Source: Nigrospora sphaerica (taxonomy: Eukaryota > Ascomycota > Sordariomycetes > Amphisphaeriales > Apiosporaceae). From it: a stretch of 64,000 nt of DNA. The position numbers were made by a program, and so were the translations under genes. Positions 35,691-45,683 of this stretch are shown piece after piece (the first letter of the stretch is position 1; every line of letters begins with the position of its first letter). The stretch spans positions 1,674,001 to 1,738,000 of the forward strand of contig JAGVVL010000017.1 of the NCBI GenBank assembly GCA_018287875.1, in the 5' to 3' direction. The notes beneath the pieces are model-generated. The model was not told where the DNA came from and ran no database searches. It worked only from the letters and a program-made list of their open reading frames with translations.

Positions 35691-36959
35691 TTACAGCCAG
35701 TTGGAGCCAAACCAAGGCCAAGGTTCTTTCCAGTCCTGGTCCCGGCCGGTGCCGGAATAGTTATGCGACGAGCCCCTGGAGTACTCGGACCAGACCGAGC
35801 GGGAGGCCGGAGGGGAACGACCATGGTCTCGGAAGTATAAAGTGAGGGCGGGCGGCCTATGATCCTCCCCGGCCGGTGCCTGCCAGCGGGGGCCATAGCC
35901 ACAAGATCTTATGCGGAGCCGGAGCAAGTTGGGCGAGGCGCCGATTTCGTCCAGCACCTCGCGCCAGGTGCCGGAGCTCAGCTCGACGCCGGTGAGTTCG
36001 GCCTGGGCCACGGACGGACCTACAATAGCGACGAGGGCGTCGGCGGAGATGGTGACGCCCTGGAGATGCAGCGCGTGCAGACGCAGCGAAGCCGGCCACC
36101 GGAAGCCGCTCAAGTCCAGGCCGTCGGGGGCCGAGATGCGCAGCGACTGGAGCCGCGGGGCCAGCTCGACGCAGCGGAAGAGGCGGGCGGCGTGCTCGGC
36201 GTTGGGGAAGCGGCGCTTCAGCAGCGACACGGGCCCGTGGCGGCCCGACGTGTCGCACACGGCGAGGTTCAGGTGGCGGAGCCGGCCGAGGACGCGCACG
36301 AGGGGCGCACGCAGCGGCGTGTCCTCGTCGTGGGCGAACTGGCCGAACTCGGCGGCAACGGGCAGGGCCAGGCTGAGCTCGGCGATGCCCGGCGGCTCGG
36401 CGTGGCGCAGGGCGGCGGCGGCGGCGTGGGTGAAGAGGCGGGCGTAGGTGATTTGGCCCGACGCGTCCTCGGGCGAGTAGTACGACGAGGTGCGGCCGCG
36501 CACGCCGAGGCCCCGCAGGTTAGGGAACCGGGCCAGGCACACGGGCAGCAGTGTGGCGAGGTCCTGGATGTACACGTGCGTCTTGGGGTGCTCGTGCGAG
36601 AAGCTGCTGAAGCCGACCGTGATCCGCTTGACGAGCGGCGCGCAGGGGCTGTCGGCGAGGCTGCGCAGCCGCGCCAGCGGCCACGGCTTCTCGACGTAGC
36701 GCTGAGAATCCTGCAGCGTGGCGTCAACGGTGCTGAAGAGAGAGTCCGACGCGCTCTTGCAGAATTGCTTGTTGACGAGCCGTAAGACCTTGAGCCTCTG
36801 GTTGGCAACGTCGCGACGGAACGGCACTTCGTGCTCGACGCACCGCGTGATCTGCTGCTGGTTAGCGCATGTACACCCCACAAGCGCCTTCAGGGGGGCG
36901 GCAAACAGGCTTGCTTACATCTCACCTACCTCGTCACAGATTTCGCTGGGCAGCCACAT
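35691..36959 (-). CDS. F-box/LRR-like protein
   Basis: Two exons, 36959-36930 and 36851-35691, give 396 residues. The 10-codon first exon encodes MWLPSEICDE. A 78-base intron follows, with a GTAGGT donor, GCTAAC branch point and CAGCAGCAG acceptor, and the protein continues ITRCVEHEV and LKVLRLVNKQFC. LPSEICDEI followed by LRLVNKQF is typical of the N-terminal F-box of fungal substrate adaptors. The rest contains leucine-spaced segments such as RFPNLRGLGV, LRHLNLAV and LQSLRISAP, consistent with degenerate leucine-rich repeats. F-box proteins link substrates to SCF ubiquitin ligase through Skp1; the substrate here is unknown. The open frame continues upstream of exon 2 with a less plausible start (MGCTCANQQQ), which I reject because the spliced start restores the F-box. 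Confidence 0.75.
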
Positions 36960-37411
36960 CGCGAAGCATAAGCTGGTATATAGCAAACCCGCAACGCTAT
37001 GAGAAACTTCAGATTAAAATACGAATTTCGTGCGCCCCGTCTGCCGCATCCGGTAGCTGGTGGAGGTGGTTATAGAGATGTGGTAAATGGCTGCCTATCG
37101 TCCCGCTGGGAGATGCTAGGCAACAGCATATTTGGTATTTTTATTCATCGCCAGCGCCACCCAGAGATCGCCCGTGGTGCTCATCCATACCTACCTCTCA
37201 TTTGTATATGTGTATGTATACATAGATCGGGCATACATAGGAAGCGACCTGTACACGTCCGCAGGGCCCTAATAGAGCAGCCTGCTCGTCTGATGCCCAC
37301 GGGGCGCCCGCGCCATCTGCGCCGCTGCTCGAGTTGAACCACGGGCGTCCCAGGTCCATGATCTAGGGGTTGCCCGTTTGTTACAGACGACTGCGAAAAG
37401 CCGTCCCGTGT
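36960..37411. other. Intergenic region
   Basis: Upstream of the F-box gene and downstream of MTA phosphorylase, both on the minus strand. TATGTGTATGTATACATA (37206-37223) is an A/T-rich near-palindrome. No gene seen. Confidence 0.5.
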
Positions 37412-38539
37412 CTAATTCTCCAGGAAGCCGGGGAAGAGGTACTGCACCTTCTTCAGCGCCTCGGGGTTGCGGCCCTCGGGCTTGGTCATGAAGGACACGG
37501 CACCTTTGCTGGCGCCCTCCCAGTGCTTGGCCTGGACCAGGTCGGTGTTTTCCTGCTTGCACAGCTCGTCCAGCACGGCTCCGACAAGGCGGCGGGCGTT
37601 CTCGCCGTTGGTCGACATGTAGTGCATGACCATGGAGACGTCGACGTCCTCGGTGCTGTGCCAGCAGTCGTAGTCGGTGGCCATGCAGATCATCTGGTAG
37701 GCCATCTCGGCCTCGCGGGCCAGCTTGGCCTCGGGCAGCGCCGACATGTTGATGACGGTGCCGCCCCACGACCGGTACATGTTGGACTCGGCCCGGGTCG
37801 AAAACTGCGGTCCCTCTGCGGCATTCTATCGTCAGCCGGCGGTTCCCCGGTCCAGTCCGGCACAACAACAGCAGCAGAAGCAGTGACTCACCCATGCAGA
37901 TGATGGTGCCCTTGTCGTGCAGGGTGACGCCCTCGCCCTGCATGCTCGCGGCGCAGCCCTTGACGATGCCGACAATCTTGGGGTCGAAGGGGTCGCCGAA
38001 GGGCACGTGGCCGACGAGGCCGCCCTCAAAGAAGGTGAAGGGGCGGATGCCCTTGGTGCGATCGATGATCTGGTCGGGCACCACAAAGTCCATGGGCTTG
38101 ATCTCCTCCTGCAGCGAGCCGACGGCGGAGAAGGCGATGACGCAGCGCACGCCGATGTGGCGCAGGGCGGCGATGTTGGCGCGCGCTGGCACCTCGTGCG
38201 GCGCGTATTGGTGGTGGGCGCCGTGGCGGGCGAGGAAGGCGATAGGCACGCCGTTGTGCTCGAGGATGAGGATGGGCGCCGACGGTTTGCCCCAGGGCGT
38301 GTCCGGGTTCACCTGCGCGATGGGCGTGTAGCCGTCGATCTTGTAGAGGCCCGTACCGCCGATGACGGCGATGTGGACCGGGCCTGTGGCCGCGCGCCGC
38401 CAACCGTCAGTGAGGCTATTCCGACCACCGAGGATTTTTCCTCCGCCCGTGGCGGGGTAACTTTTTGGTGTTGAGGGGCAAAAGGCACAAGCAGGAGCAG
38501 GGGCCGGCGCTTACGGTCAAAGGTCTCGGGCAGCGACAT
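37412..38539 (-). CDS. S-methyl-5'-thioadenosine phosphorylase
   Basis: Three exons, 38539-38515, 38383-37892 and 37815-37412, give 306 residues. The short first exon encodes MSLPETFD and part of an Arg; the second begins RPVHIAVIGGTGLYKIDGY. PNP/MTAP-family features include GGTGLY, FLARHGAHHQYAPHEV, AFSAVGSL, the junction ICMEGPQFSTRAES (matching the family EGPRFSTRAE), and NMSALPEAKLAREAEMAY with ATDYDCWH. The enzyme phosphorolyses methylthioadenosine, the by-product of spermidine and spermine synthesis, to adenine and 5-methylthioribose-1-phosphate, which feeds methionine salvage. Length and motifs are normal for a fungal MTAP. All three exon junctions restore the family consensus, so the model is secure. 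Confidence 0.96.
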
Positions 38540-39438
38540 TCTGGCGTTTCTGGTTGGGCCAAAGCTCTATCTCGGGAGGCAGAAGCGGGAGAAGACGAAA
38601 GAGAACTTTAGGTCTGACAATTCCTGGCCTGGATACTCTCACGAAAAGTCGCGGCGGGGATCTCGTCACGGACGCGCGCGCCGGTGCGAGATTAGAAGTA
38701 GGGAGTCCGTCGCGATTGATATGGGTGGGCCCGCCATTATCCATTCCTGCCCGGGCTTGTAGCCCGCGGGCGTTAAGGCGCTTGCTAGTACTTAACGCAG
38801 TGGGACGTTAGCACGTTCTTGTTTAACAGGCTCACGCCCTCTTCGAACAGGTTCACATTCGCCTCTCTGTCTCCTTCTGGCTTAGTCTTTACGACCCAAC
38901 ATGGAGTACATGTCACGCCATAGGTATTTCCAGATCTGGATGAAGTAGGCTGCAGATGCATTCGTCCCATATCCGGCACATCTCGCCCGGTAACCGACCG
39001 GTCTTATCAACTGGGCTGGAGAATGGGTGGTGAACCTCGCACGCAACCACAGGCATCGCGTGCTTATCCAAAAACAAGACTCCCAGACCTCGCCTTTGAT
39101 TGACGTCATCCCTTTACCATTCTCGCGTCGCATAACGTGAGCCACTTGGTGGCAAGGTTACGGATTCGTGAGATATATCCGTCGAGACCCTAATCTGCCC
39201 TCATCGGCAAATGCCGCGATATGATCAAGGGAAAAGACCACCGTTCGGACGGCAGCGAGCCATCACACAACTGTACAGGGCTCGTCTGTAGGCGACCGGA
39301 TCGTATTCACGGTCAGGTTGTAAACGAGCAGATTCCCCGAGTGGGGTGTCCAGTCCGGTACTCCCAAGTGATCCTTGGCTACGGTAAAAGCTGCGTTTCC
39401 GCTGTGGCGGCACATTAGTTACGGCGCCGTGGGAACTT
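38540..39438. other. Intergenic region
   Basis: About 900 bases upstream of MTA phosphorylase and downstream of the first small secreted protein. Short open frames only; nothing recognised. Confidence 0.55.
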
Positions 39439-39921
39439 TCAACCAGCAGGATGTTTCATGACGTACTGGGCTTGAGAGCAGTTCCCGGGTGTGTAAGTGG
39501 TTTGGATGACTATTTTGGCGTTGATTGTCTTGGTCCAGGCATCCTCGGCGAGCACATCGGCGCCTTCGATCAGGTGCCACCAAGCCTTGTTGCCGTTGGG
39601 AGGCAACAGGCTCTGCTTTAGGGCGAGGATAGAAGCGCTCGTCTTGAAGGGCTTTCCGGCGGCAACCAGCACGCCATCTGAGGGCCAGAAGTTGGTAAAA
39701 GAGGTTGTGGCTTTCTTGTCCTCGGAAACACGGTAGTATCTGGTACAGTTAGTCCTCTTGGATTCGGCGAAAGCAGTTTGAAGGAAATTGGGCCGACCGT
39801 ACTCCTTAACGAAGGCTCCAAAATCGGCGTCGACGTTGGAATCGGGCTTGTACGGGGTCATGTCCACCGGAGAGGCAGACGCGAGGCCAACAAGAGCCAC
39901 GAAGGGGGTTGAGAGTTTCAT
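39439..39921 (-). CDS. Small secreted protein, SnoaL/NTF2-like family (copy A)
   Basis: The uninterrupted frame encodes 160 residues with signal peptide MKLSTPFVALVGLASAS. I propose a 63-base intron at 39802-39740 (donor GTACGG, branch CTAAC, acceptor TACCAG). It is stop-free and a multiple of three, so unspliced reading hides it. Removing it gives exons 39921-39803 and 39739-39439 and a 139-residue protein that aligns without gaps to copy B at 40770-41505. Both first exons are 119 bases and end in phase 2. Shared landmarks are the SFTxFxxSDG segment, the ILxxKQxxLP segment, a His and a Val at matching places, and GNCSQ. The fold assignment to SnoaL/NTF2-like secreted proteins is from memory of similar fungal proteins and is moderate. 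Copy A ends ten residues after GNCSQ, about 45 residues short of copy B. Function unknown. Confidence 0.8.
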   Translation of the reverse strand: MKLSTPFVALVGLASASPVDMTPYKPDSNVDADFGAFVKEYGRPNFLQTAFAESKRTNCTRYYRVSEDKKATTSFTNFWPSDGVLVAAGKPFKTSASILALKQSLLPPNGNKAWWHLIEGADVLAEDAWTKTINAKIVIQTTYTPGNCSQAQYVMKHPAG

Positions 39922-40769
39922 AGTCAGGGGGTGGTGTGGCCGCAAAACCGGTATAACGAGGCTGCGCAAAAGAAGGCGATAAAACTAAAACGAGAGACCA
40001 GTAACCCACGTGTTTATGAACGGCGAGTACAAGGAGCCGGTAACGAGCTGGATTCATGCCTGCGTTATGGTCAAGGGCACCACTGGATATATAAGTACTG
40101 ATCTTATCTACCTCGACTTGCTCGTATGGTCAGCCGGAGTCACCGACAGGAAGTTTCCCTCGTCATCCACGCCAACCAAAGCATTCTCAAGGTCAGCCAC
40201 AATCTGGGCAGGATCGAATATACTCTGTAAGAGCCAAGTCAGTCGGTGTACCCCTTTGCTCGAGCGAAGATGTGGAGCCGTGCCAACTCCCCCCAGCTCG
40301 CATGGTCCTAGCACCCCTGCCTAACCCCCTGGGTAGACTGTAACCCGCATCGCATGAAAACTCTATCCAGTCAAATATGGAAAGTCCCGGGAGCGAACGA
40401 GGCTGGTTTGGCCCGTCCGCTCTGCCGATTTCTACATTAAGGTCGAACTGGGGCGGGAGGGTCCCGTCACTGACAAGTGTCTGCGGCGCCTTCCGTCTAT
40501 CCATGTCCACTGACCATCTGTGCTTTTAGAAGGTATATAAACCATGTGGAGTACTTTTCTATATGCCGAGGTCAAGTTGGTGCTAGGCTCCCTTGTTAAC
40601 GTCCGGTATATTAGCGTTTGGCCCGTAGTTCCCGCCGTCCGTGTATTGCATCGTGGCGCCAACCAGGGCAAGGGATACCTGATATAAAAAGACGCATAGA
40701 GGACGCCTCTCGGACAGCTAGTGATAGATTTGATCTTCAAGGTATCTTTAGATTCAATCGCTGTTTATA
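39922..40769. promoter_or_regulatory. Divergent promoter region between two secreted paralogues
   Basis: 848 bases between the two start codons. On the plus strand, ATATAAAAAG at 40682-40691 lies about 80 bases before the copy B start codon and looks like its TATA box. Other A/T-rich TATA-like strings occur at about 40086-40092 and 40534-40540. Confidence 0.55.
40683..40689 (+). promoter_or_regulatory. TATA box of secreted protein copy B
   Basis: TATAAAA, 81 bases before the ATG at 40770, in an otherwise mixed-composition promoter. Confidence 0.55.
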
Positions 40770-41505
40770 ATGCAACTACAACTGCTGGTTTCTGTCCTCT
40801 TGACCGCCGAGATGGCATCGGCTGTCGACATGACCAATTACAACCCACTACCGGGCGTGCCGGCCGAGTTCCGAGCCTTTCTTGAAGCGTATGCGCGACA
40901 GGCCTTTTGTGTTTCCTGCGGCCCTTTGAACTGACATGTCTCCCCCCAGGCTCGTGGGCCAGGCCGACAATGCCACCGCTACCAACTCCTTCACGGACTT
41001 TTTCACATCCGACGGCAGACAGACCACGCTGACCATAGACTGTGTTGGTCCGGCGGAAATTCTGAAGTGCAAGCAAAGATTCCTGCCGACTGATGGTCGC
41101 ATGACTCTTACCGTAAGCATTTCTTACGAAGACCCGCTTCGGCAGTCTCAACGCTGACCCGCGACAACCCAGCACTTCCCTAACACCACTTTCGTGGCCG
41201 ACGACACTACGGACTCCACCGTATACGAAGTCCAGGGCCGTATAGAAAATAAATTCAAAGAGGGAAACTGTTCACAGATCTAGTACGTCCCAGAGCAATG
41301 CCGTAAACAGGACTCAGTTGACTAACAGCACATGTCTCTTTCCAGTTACAAGACGCAGTATACCATTCTCAAAACGCTTCAAGACGGTCTAACTCTACCC
41401 AACCTGGCACCGAAAGCCCAGCACCAGGTGTCGTGGTACCACGACTATTTCATCAATCCCACCGGTGTGCCATCAGACATCCCGTGTGATAGCCAGATCC
41501 AGTAG
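40770..41505 (+). CDS. Small secreted protein, SnoaL/NTF2-like family (copy B)
   Basis: Four exons, 40770-40888, 40950-41112, 41173-41282 and 41346-41505, give 183 residues; all junctions have GT/AG ends and close the frame. A signal peptide (MQLQLLVSVLLTAEMASA) precedes VDMTNYNP, matching copy A's VDMTPYKP. The core contains SFTDFFTSDG, ILKCKQRFLPTDG and GNCSQ. An additional C-terminal segment of about 50 residues (YKTQYTILKTL onward) extends beyond the point where copy A stops. Fewer than four cysteines remain after signal cleavage, so this is not a typical cysteine-knot effector. The family is inferred as SnoaL/NTF2-like; no catalytic residue can be assigned. Confidence 0.82.
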
Positions 41506-41821
41506 GACCATCACGAACTACCGCACGGAAGTAAATGTCGTCTTCAACTAGCAATGCTTCTTAGACATAGAATTGATGCGATTAATACTTTCATACGAAC
41601 CCCCAGCACAGTTCTAGGCCTGCATCCGCGGTGAGTGGCAAGGACGCACAACCACATGCGGGCTGTGGGCCAACGAAATCAGGCCGGTGTTACGCTCAAT
41701 CACGACCAAGATTAGAGAAGCACGTTTGGCGGCCAGGCATAAAAATCGGCGTGTTTTATTAGGTCGCGAGTTTGTGAGTGCATGCGATACGTCCCTAGAC
41801 ATGTGTTACTATACCTTGCTC
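41506..41821. other. Convergent 3' flanks
   Basis: About 316 bases between copy B and the orphan minus-strand gene. Nothing seen. Confidence 0.5.
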
Positions 41822-42490
41822 CTAAGAAGACCACTGTGCCCCTCCTGGCGAAGCTGACCGCGTCGCTCCCATATCACTGAGTTCTCCCTCCGTCTCCTGT
41901 CCTCCCGGAGAGACTGGAAATTGCGTCGGTTCAACGAGATACCAGGCATCCGTGTGGATGGGCGCGTTGCTCCAGTAATCGACAACCGTCGAGTCGCCCG
42001 CCAGCGAGAACGGAGCGTGGTAAGAGAGCTCGCGGCGAGAGCCCGCATTTTCCCCAGGACAATGAGGTAGTGCCAATGACATGTCGTCAATAGGCTCTTC
42101 CGTGACGGTTTCGAGCGCCCATGACCCTATGTAGGCATAAGGCATAAGGCATTCCGGTCCCCAAAGGGCCTGGGCTGAACGGTACCAGGCACTGTGCTGC
42201 TCAATGGCTAGAGGCAGGGTGCCGAACTGTCCTTCCTCAACAAATTCCTCTGCCACTGCCGCCTCGGTGGCTCCGTGGTAGTTGTCCTGGTGTTGACGAT
42301 GAGCTTCGGGCGACGGCTCATCGCCGGGACGCGAAGTGTTGCCGCCGCGTACCCAGGACTGCGATCGCCCTTGGGTGCGTGATGTCTCGGAGCTCAGACT
42401 TCTGGACGATTCCACATGCTATGTTGATGAAGTGTCAGTTCTCCGTCGGTGACGCTTGCGTAGTGGCAGACTCACCGGATGACTTGGCAT
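41822..42490 (-). CDS. Orphan protein of unknown function
   Basis: Two exons, 42490-42476 and 42418-41822, give 203 residues beginning MPSHPHVESSRS. The 57-base intron has a GTGAGT donor, CTGAC branch point and CATAG acceptor. The ATG is the first one downstream of a TATATAA box at 42628-42634. These three signals argue for a real gene although I recognise no domain. The protein is polar and acidic with a Ser/Arg/Gln-rich N-terminal third and a Trp/Tyr/Pro-containing C-terminal half. It has no signal peptide or membrane segment. A species-restricted gene is possible. Confidence 0.55.
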
Positions 42491-42627
42491 TGCCACCAAA
42501 AAGAAGGGCGGCTGCTGGTAACAGGAGGTACTTGAGATGGCTGATGCGCGATCAGAAAGACAAAGGACTGATGGATGGGTCAAATTCGGGCGGCTTGTCG
42601 TCGCTCCCCCTGGCACAACCGCCTCCC

Positions 42628-42634
42628 TTATATA
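42628..42634 (-). promoter_or_regulatory. TATA box of the orphan gene
   Basis: TATATAA on the minus strand, about 140 bases upstream of the first ATG (42490). Confidence 0.55.
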
Positions 42635-43484
42635 CAAAGCTTTTACACCGCTTCAAGAACGCAAGAAGCCCCGGGACTGCCGAACAGCGCCTCTCATCTC
42701 GTCAGTGACCGTCTACAGGCACGGGCACAAGATATGATAGATCGTTGCGAATATTATAGTTCCCTATACATGCTAGCCTAAGCCGGGCTTTTCTTTACAG
42801 CCTTCGATGGAGCTGTATACCGTCCCCGGCAGCCAGGAACCCACATCCCATCCCGAGGGGATCGCCGCCGGTCTGAACCTATTGGATGCTGCCGCGGCTC
42901 CTGCGTCGAACCCCTTCCGTCTAGCCTAGTCCCCTCTTTTTTTCTCTGGCAACCTGGCCAGGTCGCGAGTTGCCATGCCGGTATTTCATTACGTCCAACC
43001 GGATGCGTCCCTCCGAGCGATGACACTTCATCAAGGATGCATCCATCTTTATAGTGCCCAGAGATGTGTATCAGCACGGGGAGTTCGGGACTTGGTATGC
43101 CTGGCAGCTGCACATCCATACTACGTCACTTTCCTGGCAACCTGTCAATGTCACCTACTTCCTCATCGGACGGGGACATTCGGAACAGTGCAGGTCTGCA
43201 TATTAAGTACGAGAACTGTAAATCGTCCTCGGCTGGTTGCACAAGATCTTTACGCTGGCAGCCGGAGGTTCCAAAATCTCGGTCGAACCAGTAGCAAAAT
43301 GAGAATGAACCAACATGCATACTGGCTTCCCAGGCATGTGCAAACCGAACAGCAGGGGGGGGGGAAGAAACAGCAACACTGTTGGGTATGCCTTGCCTTT
43401 GTGAACGTGGTACCCGTCTTCCGCGGTCCAATAATATTGACGAGCGGCGGTCACCCCCCCTCAGCGGCAGGTTTCCTATACCAC

Positions 43485-43560
43485 CATCGAGTCGTCGAGG
43501 CCGCATCGAGTCGTCGAGGCCGCATCGAGTCGTCGAGGCCGCATCGAGTCGTCGAGGCCC
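43485..43560. repeat. 19-bp tandem repeat, four copies
   Basis: Four head-to-tail copies of a 19-base unit (CATCGAGTCGTCGAGGCCG) at 43485, 43504, 43523 and 43542; the last differs only in its final base. The unit is rich in TCGA/CGTCGA steps. As 19 is not a multiple of three, the repeat is unlikely to be coding. Confidence 0.95.
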
Positions 43561-45683
43561 TCAGGGCCAAGAGTCGAGATCGCGGGACGCAGTTCCCGAA
43601 CACCGGTCAAGACGAAAGGGCCACGTTGAGGGGCACCCGCCTTCCCCGTGCATAACCGGGCGGGCAAGGTAACTTTAACACGATCTCTGGGTCGATTGGG
43701 GTCTCTTGGCGGCGGCTGGGACCGGCATGCAGGGTGTGCGATCCGATGCAGTTTCTGACCGTTATACCACTGTGGCACACGCGAATATGACAGCTTACCT
43801 GTCTCGCTGACTATCAACCCGCCCCCATTCGGCTGTCCGGAATTTCACATTGTCTTGTTCCGCGGCAACTATATGCCTCAAGGTCGCGGCCCGACTCAAC
43901 AAACCGTGCAGCGGCGGCAAGTTACGTGAGAATGTGTAAAGTCGACAGCCTGGCGGCATGCCAATGTTGACGCCCGGCCATCGCTATCGAGTTCGGTGAA
44001 CATCAACGTTTGGTTATCTTTGTAATCGAACTCCTGGTAACGTATCACTGGCAGGTCGCCGCGATCTCACCCGCACACTCTCGATTACAGTAGGTCATTC
44101 GGCTAAAGCGCACCAGCGACACTGACATGGGAAATGCGAACAGAAGACTGTTCGATACACGGGCACCCAAAAGGCTACCATGCCCAACAGCAAGACGCCA
44201 TGAACTCGACACCACACGAGAAAATCAAAGGCGAGATGGCGAGAGGAGAAAAGGGCACTGTGGTACAGCCCCGTACGGCAAACACGTCATCGGTTTCTCT
44301 TTTATTCCATTCCTCCGAAGCGCCAGTGTGGCTGGTACGTGCTGGACTTGGTCGCCTTGCAGGTGTGTCTTGCAGTGGCATTCATTGGTGTTCGCCTGAA
44401 CACAGCCGTATCTCCAACCAATCCCTCGTGGCGCCACCGCTTTGCACGCCAAAGGATACGCTCGTTTACAAAAAGGAACTGCTGGATGCTGCATATGGAA
44501 AAATTAAATAGCCACTTGCTGTAAGAGCCTGCTATTTTGGAGGCGCGTCCGGTCCGTATTCGGTCGGCTAGTAGAACCACGTCGCTGCGGACTGACTCCG
44601 CCACACCTTGTTTCACTATACGCTTTCCCGCCAGCATGGCAGACTCGAAAGGGCTGTCACGACCGAAATGATTGTAACTGCTTCCATATGGGTTGGTATA
44701 GAACGCTGGTACCGCCAACGCTGGATGGGGAGCGAAAGGGAGTATCTTGCCGGGTACTTCTGTCTAGGGAAGACTGGATCGTATTTCCCGGCCACTGAAT
44801 CGATTTACTTCACCATCTCACACTCTCATCTCTGTAATATCTTGCAAAGCACGTGGCTTATCACGTACGACGCTAGAAATGCGATTGGGCGTCCATATGC
44901 CGTACTTACAAAGCAGGCAGCCATGCAGACGCCCGAGTGCCAAGTCAACTGGGTGGTAAATACTTTGTATTTCGTGATATCATAGCAGCCAGGGTCACTA
45001 ATCTGATTCCCAAATACCGCCCGCCTACGGGGTTCTGCCATACAGGAACAACAGGCACCGCCAACAAGACAGCCCCCGATAGGAGTATATCCTGCCACAC
45101 GGGACTACCCGGCCTCACGCTGGAATTACGGGCGCAGCCATGCAGAAGCACTTGGGCAGGAACATCATCGCGTGATAATGTTCGCGGGGATTCACCCAAC
45201 TTCTTCGGGTCCATTGAAATGGAAGATGAAGACGGCACGGCACTGTCTTTGACCTAGAATTGCAAATCGATGGCCAGTTCTCAGCTCATTCCGACAGCTG
45301 GGCCCCAAATTTGCATCCGGTAGTTTACCGGCTTTCGCCGTTCGCGAGCCGGAAATCACACCGATGGTCTGGGAAACTTGGGATCTGACTGGTTTCCAAT
45401 GCTACCCCGGGCCCTACAACGCCAGGGTGACCCGTGGAAAATGATCAAAGAGGAAGGAATATTAGGGTTGGCGTGCGGGGTACCGAGTTATAGTGGATAT
45501 CTGAGGCAAGGATTTAAACCTGGGGAAGCTTGAGGGTTCCACGATGACAGCGGCCCGTATGCCGAGTTCGACGTCCAGCCACCGTTTTACGGAGGCCTAT
45601 ATCTAAATGAAAGCCATGGAGTCACCGAATTTTCTCTTCTTCCAAGGAGATACAGCGAGGGTCATAACCCATCGAGGCTTACG

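Larger units (their letters stand above)
42491..45683. other. Gene-poor region with a 19-bp repeat and a possible gene relic
   Basis: 3.2 kb between the orphan gene and the GH92 gene. It contains the TATA box of the orphan gene and a 19-bp repeat (43485-43560). At about 44950-45530, short open segments in shifting frames look more protein-like than the surroundings but cannot be joined into one gene. Confidence 0.45.
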
